From Halieaceae bacterium UBA4452 (GTDB taxonomy: Bacteria > Pseudomonadota > Gammaproteobacteria > Pseudomonadales > Halieaceae), in assembly GCA_002389505.1 (NCBI GenBank), contig DGPA01000008.1, forward strand, positions 1 through 9,335: DNA of 9,335 bases. Reading direction: 5' to 3'. The position numbers were made by a program, and so were the translations under genes. Shown here piece after piece: positions 1 through 6,034 of the stretch (positions are counted from its first letter, which is position 1; each line of letters begins with the position of its first letter). The notes under the pieces were generated by a model that was not told the DNA's origin, made no database searches, and saw only the letters and a program-made list of their open reading frames with translations.

Positions 1-24
1 TCGAGCAAGGTGTCGAGCAAGGTG
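1..24. repeat. 12-bp direct tandem repeat, two copies
   Basis: The unit TCGAGCAAGGTG occurs at 1-12 and again, identically, at 13-24, followed by a degenerate ccgactcgg. More copies may lie to the left of the window. A plus-strand frame (from position 3) reads through the repeat as EQGVEQGAD and stays open to a TGA at 141-143. The repeat could therefore be the C-terminal coding tail of a gene converging on the DUF2058 gene, or simply intergenic. The window edge prevents a decision. Confidence 0.6.
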
Positions 25-48
25 CCGACTCGGGCTATGAAACCCTGG

Positions 49-597
49 CTACCAATCAAGATCATCAGGAATCGCGAAGTCTTTATACCACTCTTGTTCC
101 TCAGTCGTTAACGCTGGTTCCTTGGTATCGCGACAATCTATGATGCGACTGATATCTCGCTGGGCTATTTTATCGGCAACCGGCGAGGGGAGTAGCGCAT
201 AGCTGTCCCCCTGCTTAGCAATTTTTAGTAGGCCTGAGATCAATCGCGTTCGCTGGCTGTTCGCCACAGCCATTTTTTTTATGTGTTTACCGTCAGTAAA
301 ATGAAAGTCGTCACCCGCCGCGTCACGCGGTTCTTCGTGGACATTAATTAACTGCTTGATCTGAGCATTGATGGCTTTGCGTTTTGCCGCCTCATCGCGC
401 ACGGCATTGTTGTCTCTAGCGTGCTGAGCTTTATTCAGCGCTGACTGCCGTACGGCTTCCTTCACCTGGTCATCAACAATACCCCGATTTTTTTTGGCAG
501 TTTTGGGTTGTTTGCGTTTGTTCTTTTTGACTGCGTTGTGTTTTTTCGCATCGGTCAGGCCCGCACGCAGAAGTTGATCTTGAATGGACTCCTTCAT
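49..597 (-). CDS. DUF2058 family protein (YaiL-like)
   Basis: Protein of 182 residues, close to the usual length for the family; E. coli YaiL is the familiar member and its biochemical role is not established. The N-terminal part (residues 1-85) is very basic and rich in Lys, Arg, Gln and Ala, likely an extended charged helix, beginning with the family-like QDQLLRAGL. The C-terminal part has the recognisable DUF2058 signatures: FHFTDGKHIKKM (98-109), SPVADKIAQRD (138-148), and an acidic tail ending in IPDDLDW. No signal peptide or membrane segment is seen, so it is probably cytoplasmic. The basic N-terminus would suit nucleic-acid binding, which is inference. An in-frame GTG at 604-606 would add three residues. 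The ATG at 595-597 is preferred because it matches the family N-terminus, and the only SD-like GGGG lies 2 nt from the GTG but 11 nt from the ATG. It lies 91 bp downstream of the SnoaL-like gene on the same strand. Confidence 0.88.
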   Translation of the reverse strand: MKESIQDQLLRAGLTDAKKHNAVKKNKRKQPKTAKKNRGIVDDQVKEAVRQSALNKAQHARDNNAVRDEAAKRKAINAQIKQLINVHEEPRDAAGDDFHFTDGKHIKKMAVANSQRTRLISGLLKIAKQGDSYALLPSPVADKIAQRDISRIIDCRDTKEPALTTEEQEWYKDFAIPDDLDW

Positions 598-630
598 GGA
601 TAACACGGCCCCAATAGTATCTTCACGACC

Positions 631-647
631 CGCAGGGTTGCCCTGTG
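631..647. repeat. Small inverted repeat (hairpin) between two minus-strand genes
   Basis: CAGGG at 633-637 pairs with CCCTG at 641-645 around the 3-nt loop TTG. A G-T and a C-G pair extend the stem to seven. No T-run follows on either strand, so it does not look like an intrinsic terminator. It lies in the roughly 90-bp gap between the SnoaL-like gene and the DUF2058 gene and might be an attenuating or mRNA-stabilising structure, or chance. Confidence 0.3.
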
Positions 648-688
648 CCGGCTATTTTGCCCGTCATAGGGTTGCTGGTGGTCACTCA

Positions 689-1180
689 TCACTGTGTTGG
701 GCTAGGTGAATCAGACCAACTGTGTAGTCGAACCCGCCACGCGCCATCGTCATCTTGGGTCACAATATCAATATAGTGCGCTGAGGTAGTGGCCGCCTGC
801 AGAGCCCCCGGCTGCAATTCTACTGTTGCCTCAGCGACCACATGTCGAGAAATGGTGTAGTCATACTCCACAATCGCAGACGTGCCGAGGAGGGTGATTT
901 TTGGAGGAGTATCTATCTGAATAGCATAATTAGCGCTGCTAAAGACTGGGACTAAAAAGCGCCCATAAGCAGCCTTGCCATCAAGTCCTAATACGCCGGG
1001 AGGGCGTAGACTAATGTCCTCGTGAAGTACCGCAAGGTAACCATCAATATTGCTGCTTTCCACCGCAGCGCGCCACTTCCCATAAAGCGCGCTAATCTCG
1101 TCTTCCTGCGCTGTGACAGTAGTGCAGCCTGCTATGAGCGCCCAGCTGACAAAAACAATATGAAGTATCTTAGCTCGCAT
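689..1180 (-). CDS. Exported SnoaL/DUF4440-like (NTF2-fold) protein, probable lipoprotein
   Basis: Protein of 163 residues. Residues 1-19 form a short basic, hydrophobic export signal ending in the lipobox I-A-G-C (Cys19), so a lipid-anchored envelope protein is likely. TVTA|QE at 21-26 would be an alternative signal peptidase I site. The rest resembles the SnoaL-like/DUF4440 NTF2 fold: an N-terminal helix with ISALYGKWRAAVESSNIDGYLAV-type spacing (29-51), then HEDISLRPPG, a GKAAYGRFL helix, and alternating beta strands ending in GAWRVRLHSWSD. This fold is used by small enzymes and binding proteins, and no specific activity can be assigned. The reading frame extends upstream to a TTG at 1196-1198. 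The ATG at 1178-1180 is chosen because an AAGGGA Shine-Dalgarno sequence (minus strand, 1189-1194) sits 8 nt ahead of it and the signal peptide then starts properly. It is divergent from the cupin gene across a 315-bp region. Confidence 0.75.
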   Translation of the reverse strand: MRAKILHIVFVSWALIAGCTTVTAQEDEISALYGKWRAAVESSNIDGYLAVLHEDISLRPPGVLGLDGKAAYGRFLVPVFSSANYAIQIDTPPKITLLGTSAIVEYDYTISRHVVAEATVELQPGALQAATTSAHYIDIVTQDDDGAWRVRLHSWSDSPSPTQ

Positions 1181-1239
1181 AAAAGATGTCCCTTTCAATG
1201 GTCGTTCGATCGCTGGTGTCTATAGCAGCGCCACCCCTA

Positions 1240-1255
1240 AGTGTAGTGATACACT
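1240..1255. promoter_or_regulatory. Operator-like inverted repeat AGTGTA-N4-TACACT
   Basis: A perfect 6-bp inverted repeat (AGTGTA at 1240-1245, TACACT at 1250-1255) with spacer GTGA lies 60-75 bp upstream of the SnoaL-like start. On the minus strand a TATAGA box lies about 17 bp past where a -35 element would overlap this palindrome, the usual position for a repressor or activator site. The cognate regulator is not in the window. Short palindromes arise by chance, so this is tentative. Confidence 0.3.
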
Positions 1256-1363
1256 CACTGCCCTGTGTGCGGCTCATGTATTGCCTTAGCCCGGCGCCGG
1301 CCCCTACATCTTAGCAAAGATTTTGCACCCAAGGTTCCTAGTCACAGTGAGCGAGGGGTTGTC

Positions 1364-1392
1364 TTGACGCTGTATAGGGATGCGCGGATACT
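1364..1392 (+). promoter_or_regulatory. Candidate sigma70-type promoter for the cupin gene
   Basis: TTGACG (1364-1369, five of six matches to the -35 consensus) is followed after 17 bp by GATACT (1387-1392, four of six matches to the -10 consensus). This would give a leader of about 95 nt before the cupin ATG at 1496. It was called by eye only. Confidence 0.35.
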
Positions 1393-1495
1393 TCTTTTAG
1401 CCCACAAATGCCGAGGGTGGGCAAGTGATACGAGTAGTGACGTTGAACTAAAAACAGTCTTCCGGCAACGGTGTGTCATAAAAAAGGGAAGTGTT

Positions 1496-1963
1496 ATGCA
1501 AGGCTTGCCAACCAAGATAATAGCCCTAGGGTGCTTGCTTTGTGTGGTGGCCGTTGGGCAAGCCGACGATACGCTAGCCACACTGGAGTCCATTAAAGTC
1601 GACGTGTTAAGTCAGTCAACGACCATGTGGAACGGCGCGCTATTACCCCCTTACAGCGACGGCCAGCCGGAGGTGTCTGTCGTAAAAATAACGATTCCGC
1701 CGGGCATGCGCTTACCTCTTCACGAGCACCCTTATGCCACTGCAGGGGTATTGTTACAGGGGCATCTTGAAGTCCGTACGCCACGTGGTGATCGCACCGA
1801 ACTCAAAGCTGGGGAGGCCTTAATAGAGCTCGTTAATCAGCCCCACGCAGGGGCGAATATTGGCGATGAAGCGGCAGTTATCTTGGTCGTGTATGCGGGT
1901 ATCAAAGGTGGCCCGGTGACACGCCTCCTCGAGGGTGATACGAGCAACCATGTTCCCTTGTGA
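1496..1963 (+). CDS. Secreted single-domain cupin protein
   Basis: Protein of 155 residues. Residues 1-23 form a Sec-type signal peptide with cleavage likely after GQA. A single cupin_2 beta-barrel occupies about residues 57-135. Motif 1 reads G70-x5-H76-E-H78 then VLLQG (85-89), so both metal-binding histidines are present, but the usual glutamate position is Thr82. Motif 2 gives G106, then P116, H117 and N121 in the expected H-x3-N spacing. A metal-binding periplasmic protein is therefore plausible; the substrate is unknown. The ATG at 1496-1498 is chosen because AAGGGAAG (1484-1491) is a strong Shine-Dalgarno sequence just upstream and it yields a clean signal peptide; the in-frame extension to 1265 lacks both. 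It is convergent with mscS downstream and divergent from the SnoaL-like gene upstream. Confidence 0.85.
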   Translation: MQGLPTKIIALGCLLCVVAVGQADDTLATLESIKVDVLSQSTTMWNGALLPPYSDGQPEVSVVKITIPPGMRLPLHEHPYATAGVLLQGHLEVRTPRGDRTELKAGEALIELVNQPHAGANIGDEAAVILVVYAGIKGGPVTRLLEGDTSNHVPL

Positions 1964-1966
1964 CGG

Positions 1967-1996
1967 GGCTCATGTTGACGACTGAGCCGGTGATTT
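1967..1996 (+). terminator. Possible weak intrinsic terminator after the cupin gene
   Basis: GGCTCA (1967-1972) and TGAGCC (1983-1988) form a 6-bp stem with a 10-nt loop, beginning 4 nt after the cupin stop codon, and are followed by GGTGATTTT. The T-run is short and displaced from the stem, so termination would be inefficient. It sits in the 65-bp gap between the convergent cupin and mscS genes, where a terminator is expected. Confidence 0.35.
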
Positions 1997-2028
1997 TCAG
2001 CGGTGTAACCCGTGGTGTTTTCGACGTT

Positions 2029-2844
2029 TCAGCGCTCGACGTTGTGTAAGTGGACATCGGTTTGTGGGAATGGAAAGCTAATGCCCTCATCATCAAATCG
2101 ATATTTAACGGCTTCGGTGGTATCCCACAGTACGGGCCAATAATTTTCGGCGTCAACCCAAGGGCGAACAATAAAGTTAACGCTCGATTCGGCTAGTTCA
2201 CTCACTTGAATAACAGGTGCCGGCTCTGCAAGTACGCGCTTGTCCTCAGCCACAATAGATTCGAGGATGCTTTTTGCTTTACGGATGTCATCGTCGTAGG
2301 AGATGCCAAAGACCATATCGACGCGTCGAGTGGCTCGTGCTGAAAAATTGGTGATGTTACTGGCTATGACACTACCATTGGGAATAATAATCTCTTTATT
2401 GTCTGAGGTCGTCATGGTGGTTGTAAAAATATGGATACTGTCGACAGTACCCATAGCGCCACCCGCCTCAACAAAATCACCTTTTTTAAAGGGTTTAAAG
2501 ACAATCAGCATGACACCCGCTGCAAAGTTACCCAGTGAGTTCTGTAGTGACAAACCAATGGCGAGACCTGCGGCACCTAATAATGCGACCAGCGATGTGG
2601 TGTTAACGCCGAGCTGATCGAGTGCGGCGATGACAACAAACAGTAATCCCACCCAGCGCATAATAGAACACAGAAACTTCGTTAGCGTTTCATCGTTGGC
2701 TTTTTTGAGCAGGGCTCGTTCAATAAGCCCCACAATCCGGGTGACCAACCAGCGGCCAACGAAAAATATCGCCAAACTGAAAAGGATTGTCGTGCCATAG
2801 TCACCGGCATATTGAAGGAGTTGTTGCGTTTGGTTAAGGTCCAT
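2029..2844 (-). CDS. mscS: Small-conductance mechanosensitive channel MscS
   Basis: Protein of 271 residues, similar to the 286-residue E. coli MscS along its whole length. MscS is a homoheptameric inner-membrane channel that opens under membrane tension to release solutes during hypo-osmotic shock. Transmembrane helices are at about 18-38, 62-82 and 85-117. The pore-lining TM3 has the glycine/alanine-rich LGAAGLAIGLSLQ (89-101); Leu94 and Leu98 correspond to the E. coli gate residues L105 and L109. The cytoplasmic beta domain (118-175) carries FKPFKKGD, IFTTTMTTSDNK and the highly conserved IIIPNG (152-157). The alpha/beta domain ends with GISFPFPQTDVH (254-265). The residue matching E. coli Gly113 at the TM3 kink is Asn102, as in many homologues. 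AAGGGTGG lies 3 nt ahead of the ATG. It is the last gene of a leftward cluster, 29 bp after the MFS gene. Confidence 0.95.
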   Translation of the reverse strand: MDLNQTQQLLQYAGDYGTTILFSLAIFFVGRWLVTRIVGLIERALLKKANDETLTKFLCSIMRWVGLLFVVIAALDQLGVNTTSLVALLGAAGLAIGLSLQNSLGNFAAGVMLIVFKPFKKGDFVEAGGAMGTVDSIHIFTTTMTTSDNKEIIIPNGSVIASNITNFSARATRRVDMVFGISYDDDIRKAKSILESIVAEDKRVLAEPAPVIQVSELAESSVNFIVRPWVDAENYWPVLWDTTEAVKYRFDDEGISFPFPQTDVHLHNVER

Positions 2845-2873
2845 ATTCCACCCTTATATTATCGAAGAACCGA

Positions 2874-4145
2874 TCAACCTGAGGACTGCTCAGAGATCTT
2901 CACTAGGCGCCTAGCCGCCCAAAAGCCCAGTACGCCAGTGCTTGCAAATACACTGTAATAGGCAGCATACCCCGCCTTTCCTTCCCAAATTGACAGACAG
3001 AGAGCCTGCACCATGGGGACATAAATATCCGGTGTGTAGGCGAGCACGCTAATCAGTCCAATAGCCAGACCGCGAGTGGGAGCAGAGACATTACAGTCAT
3101 CGAGTGTCGCCCAATAAATACCGCGAATACCAAAGGTTAACAATGAAACAATAAGGACAATCGGCAGTAATACAATCAGGCCTGCGCCGAGAGGTAACAA
3201 TGGCATGGACACTAAGGCTATCGCTGCTGCCAAGAGTAGCCAAGATAAAAATCGCACCGCATGAAACTTATCACCCAGGAAGCCGGCTACGAGAGGCCCT
3301 ATGGGACGCATCCATAGACGAGCCACGGTAATGGTGCCCACGGTAATCGCGCTGAGACCAAAAACACTCTCAAGAAGCCCAGCAAATGAATAGGTCACCC
3401 AAAACAGTTGGTAACCGATCAAAATAACGAGTCCAGAGAGCCACACCGACTGATTACCTATCAGCACTTTAATGTCAGCCCAAGTACCCCCGAGACCATG
3501 ATGACGGGCCGGATCAGCTGCAGCCCGCTCCGGCGTTTGCAGGAATAGGAGAATTAGCGGTGACAGCGCGAGTGCAGTGCCCCCGTAAAAATTGATCACT
3601 ACCGTCATTGCAGTCGACGTATCAGCCATTAATTCTTCAAGATAAAAGGCAAATAGTGCGAGAGCAATGGTCGCCAGCAGCGCTTCTACGATGCCTCTCC
3701 CACTTTCCAGTAATCCAAAGTACCGTCCCTGCTGATCATGCGGGGCAAGCAGGGACGTTGTCTTTATTAAGCTTCCCCATAGGGTTAAGCCACTGGTGAT
3801 GCCCAATCCTAGAAAGATCACCTTGATATGAGCAATGGGCGGTGCGGTCGCGAGCCATAACGCCAGGAGACCAGTGCCTGCCATAGAAAACGCAAGCAGT
3901 TTATTGGGTTTGAAACGATCAGCTAACCAGCCACTGGGCGCATAGGTGAGAAAAAACATGAGTCCTAATAGCGAACTACACTCACCCAGCTGTGCTTGAG
4001 TCATACGAAACGTCTCGAGCATGGAGTTTTCAAAATTTTGTCGTATATAGGGAATGGGGTAAATAGTGCCTGCCGCAAGAATCAGCAGTGATAGCTGCCA
4101 ATACCGCGCTGAGTGTGATTGATGCACTGTGATACCAAGCCGCAT
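2874..4145 (-). CDS. MFS transporter, YihN-like
   Basis: Protein of 423 residues with about 12 predicted membrane segments, the usual size for the major facilitator superfamily. Features shared with the E. coli YihN-type group include GTIYPIPYI in TM1 (26-34), a TM2-TM3 loop with GWLADRF (72-78), QQGRYFGLLESGRGIVE (138-154) after TM4, and a C-half motif RPIGPLVAGFLGDKF (280-294) equivalent to the loop-2 signature. The GIRGIYWA (339-346) and LAYTP (368-372) segments also fit this group. The substrate is unknown; sugar or organic-acid derivatives are possible by analogy only. The start codon is 20 bp after the stop of the DUF819 gene and has no clear Shine-Dalgarno sequence, so translational coupling is likely. 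mscS follows 29 bp downstream. Confidence 0.87.
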   Translation of the reverse strand: MRLGITVHQSHSARYWQLSLLILAAGTIYPIPYIRQNFENSMLETFRMTQAQLGECSSLLGLMFFLTYAPSGWLADRFKPNKLLAFSMAGTGLLALWLATAPPIAHIKVIFLGLGITSGLTLWGSLIKTTSLLAPHDQQGRYFGLLESGRGIVEALLATIALALFAFYLEELMADTSTAMTVVINFYGGTALALSPLILLFLQTPERAAADPARHHGLGGTWADIKVLIGNQSVWLSGLVILIGYQLFWVTYSFAGLLESVFGLSAITVGTITVARLWMRPIGPLVAGFLGDKFHAVRFLSWLLLAAAIALVSMPLLPLGAGLIVLLPIVLIVSLLTFGIRGIYWATLDDCNVSAPTRGLAIGLISVLAYTPDIYVPMVQALCLSIWEGKAGYAAYYSVFASTGVLGFWAARRLVKISEQSSG

Positions 4146-4165
4146 GTTATCGTCTGCTGTTTAGG

Positions 4166-5323
4166 TTACCAAATGTGAAAAAGAGCCGAGCCGACAAAGG
4201 TGCCCACAGCGTAGCCGAGAACCCCCACTAATACTCCGGGAGTGACTTGGTCATACCATCCTTTTGCGGCGGCCATCGCGGGCGCCGTGGTCGCACCCAG
4301 AATGGCAGCGTTTGAGGCGGTCAACAGCTCTGCCAGGGTGAGCTTCAGCCACGACCCCACGACCAGCAATACAAAGAGGTGTACTGACAGCAGTATAGCC
4401 ACTAAGGCGATGAGTATGGGGGCTACACTGATCATTGCGGTGAGGTTAGCGCCCGCGGCGATGGCGATGAAAAAGGCAAATGACAGGGCCACACCCAATT
4501 CGAAGGCGCCACTGAACCATCGGCGAATCTGCGGCACGGCTGTGGCGAGAATGAGCGTGAGGGTGGTCAAAATAATGTATCGCCAGCCGTCAAGCTGAGC
4601 CACATCTACCAGCAGGTCGGTTAGGGCGACCAACGAGACTGCTGTGGCAATGGCGAGGCACAGCGATGCCGCTGATACCGGGGTCGTAGTGGCCGCAGTA
4701 CCATCGCGTGGCGCCGATAACTGTGCATTGGGAACAAAACGGCGGGCAACCCAATGAACCGCGGGTATCAGCGCCATAAGGCTCAAATAAACAGCACTGA
4801 ACAGATTATCAGCGGCGGTGGCCGCAGAAAAAAATGAGGCGTCTCTATTGAGGCCGGTCATCTCACCTAGCGCTGCATAATTGACTGATCCGCCAATATA
4901 CGTAGAGGCAAATAAACCCACCACCGCCGCTTCACGCCGGTCAGGCTCAATGCCTGCTGCTGCGCCCAAATGGCTCAAATCTAGAACGGTGGCAGCAATG
5001 ATTACTCCGGCAATAGTGCCCAGGGTGGCGACGGCAAAAGCCAGCGTGGTACGCGACGCTTCGCGCAGCAACCGACGTAGATCAGCCTGAAAGAGAAACA
5101 GTGGGATAAGCACCGGCACTATATAACGAAAAATGAAGCTATAGGCGGGGGCTTGATGGGGGATAATATTGAGATTCGCGGCGGCTATGGCACTTAAAAT
5201 TGCGATAACTGTGCCGGTCAATAGGCCGCCAATGCGGGTACGTTCAGCCAAAAATGACAGTCCGGCAATCACCATGACAATGGCGAAGATTCCCATGTGA
5301 TTATCGGCGGGAATAAGTGACAT
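4166..5323 (-). CDS. DUF819 family integral membrane protein (YjcL-like)
   Basis: Protein of 385 residues, of typical family length, with about 10 or more hydrophobic segments. The family signatures are clear: RYIVPVLIPLFLFQADLRRL (66-85), GLFASTYIGGSVNYAALGE (136-154), an AADNLFSAVY helix (170-179), and a C-terminal repeat-like block with ASNAAILGATTAPAMAAAKGW (336-356) followed by PGVLVGVLGYAVGTFVG (362-378). The two halves look internally related, as in transporters with inverted repeats. DUF819 has no firmly assigned function; an inner-membrane transporter is the usual inference. The ATG at 5321-5323 is preceded by AAAAGGA (minus strand, 5331-5337) with 7-nt spacing. It is the first gene of the leftward cluster with the MFS transporter and MscS, and is divergent from the PPOX-like gene. 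Confidence 0.9.
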   Translation of the reverse strand: MSLIPADNHMGIFAIVMVIAGLSFLAERTRIGGLLTGTVIAILSAIAAANLNIIPHQAPAYSFIFRYIVPVLIPLFLFQADLRRLLREASRTTLAFAVATLGTIAGVIIAATVLDLSHLGAAAGIEPDRREAAVVGLFASTYIGGSVNYAALGEMTGLNRDASFFSAATAADNLFSAVYLSLMALIPAVHWVARRFVPNAQLSAPRDGTAATTTPVSAASLCLAIATAVSLVALTDLLVDVAQLDGWRYIILTTLTLILATAVPQIRRWFSGAFELGVALSFAFFIAIAAGANLTAMISVAPILIALVAILLSVHLFVLLVVGSWLKLTLAELLTASNAAILGATTAPAMAAAKGWYDQVTPGVLVGVLGYAVGTFVGSALFHIW

Positions 5324-5421
5324 AGCGCTGTCCTTTTGGATCGAGAGTCAGGAATTTTTGGCTCACGGGGCGAGTGACAATTACAGTAGAATAACAGATC
5401 AGCTAAGTGTGAGGGATTCAC
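5324..5421. promoter_or_regulatory. Shared divergent promoter region of the DUF819 and PPOX operons
   Basis: This 98-bp gap separates two outward-facing gene sets and must contain, or overlap, the promoters for both. A TAGAAT box (5387-5392) could be a plus-strand -10 element, about 30 bp ahead of the GTG start, but no good -35 matches it. No strong palindrome was seen. The Shine-Dalgarno sites AAAAGGA (minus, 5331-5337) and GAGGGA (plus, 5411-5416) mark the two ends. Confidence 0.45.
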
Positions 5422-6018
5422 GTGCAGGCCAATGATTATCTCTGGATAACAACCCTCAACAAGGCGATTAAGCGCAATAAACGGGAAGCTTTCAGTCGTT
5501 ATTTTCAGCTCGCCACTACCAATACCCATGGCGCGGCCAAGGTCAGAACGGTGGTGTACCGTGGTATGGATGAGGACGGCCAATCGCCGCTAATCATTAC
5601 CGACAGTCGCAGCGCAAAAGTGAGTCAACTCGAGAACAACCGGTCAGTGGAACTGTGTTGGTATTTCACCGTCACTCGCGAGCAATTTCGAATCACAGGA
5701 GAAGCCACGCTGTATACCCACTTGAGTCTTGAACATCAGCGCCGAGAGCGGGTCTGGCAACAGCTCTCGCCCCCAGCGCAGGCGCAGTTTTTTTGGCCCG
5801 CACCGGGGGCTGATCACTGCGAGCCGCCAGCGAGTCAATCGCCGCGTGGAACTAGCGCGGCGGCAGATGACAGCCTTGATCGTCAAATGCCCGATAATTT
5901 TTACGTAATATCGGTGTTTCCCACGGCCATCGACCATTTGCTACTGAGCCACCCTCAGCGTCGAGTGATCAGTACGAGGGGTTCTGGGGAGTGGCAGAGT
6001 CGCATAGTTAACCCTTAG
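5422..6018 (+). CDS. Pyridoxamine 5'-phosphate oxidase-like FMN-binding protein (Alr4036 type)
   Basis: Protein of 198 residues matching the Alr4036-type (Pyridox_oxase_2) branch of the split-barrel flavoprotein family. Diagnostic blocks, in order: YFQLATTNTHGAAKVRTVVYRG-type first strands (27-48, with R42-T-V-V-Y-R-G), ITDSRSAK (59-66), ELCWYF (77-82), REQFRITGEATLY (86-98), WQQLSPPAQAQFFWPAPG (112-129), and C-terminal PDNFYVISVFPTAIDHLLL (157-175) with a final R-x8-W (181-191). These fit FMN phosphate and ring contacts, but the reaction is not known; members are not necessarily pyridoxine-phosphate oxidases. The protein is cytosolic with no signal peptide. The start is GTG at 5422-5424, supported by GAGGGA 5 nt upstream. 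It is followed 16 bp later by the TPR-oxygenase gene, indicating an operon. Confidence 0.88.
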   Translation: MQANDYLWITTLNKAIKRNKREAFSRYFQLATTNTHGAAKVRTVVYRGMDEDGQSPLIITDSRSAKVSQLENNRSVELCWYFTVTREQFRITGEATLYTHLSLEHQRRERVWQQLSPPAQAQFFWPAPGADHCEPPASQSPRGTSAAADDSLDRQMPDNFYVISVFPTAIDHLLLSHPQRRVISTRGSGEWQSRIVNP

Positions 6019-6034
6019 TATTACTTTGGATCTG

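Larger units (their letters stand above)
1181..1495. other. Divergent intergenic region between SnoaL-like and cupin genes
   Basis: This 315-bp stretch separates two divergently transcribed genes for exported proteins. It holds the Shine-Dalgarno sites of both genes, an inverted repeat at 1240-1255 and a candidate plus-strand promoter at 1364-1392. The plus frame of the cupin gene is open back to 1265, but that extension has no ribosome-binding site and would bury the cupin's signal peptide, so it is treated as non-coding. No RNA gene or riboswitch was recognised. Confidence 0.6.

Noticed and set aside
1022..1225. Plus-strand 67-residue open frame
   Set aside because: It lies opposite the SnoaL-like gene, has no recognisable domain and no plausible start signal.
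1265..1495. N-terminal extension of the cupin reading frame (77 extra residues)
   Set aside because: It lacks a ribosome-binding site, has an Arg/Ser-rich non-domain sequence, and would place the evident signal peptide in the middle of the protein. The ATG at 1496 has a strong Shine-Dalgarno sequence.
4242..4598. Plus-strand 118-residue open frame opposite the DUF819 gene
   Set aside because: It is an antisense shadow of a strongly conserved membrane protein; its composition reflects the complementary codons.
5269..5583. Minus-strand frame spanning the divergent promoter region
   Set aside because: It overlaps the starts of both the DUF819 and PPOX-like genes, which have good homology and ribosome-binding sites; the frame has no family features.
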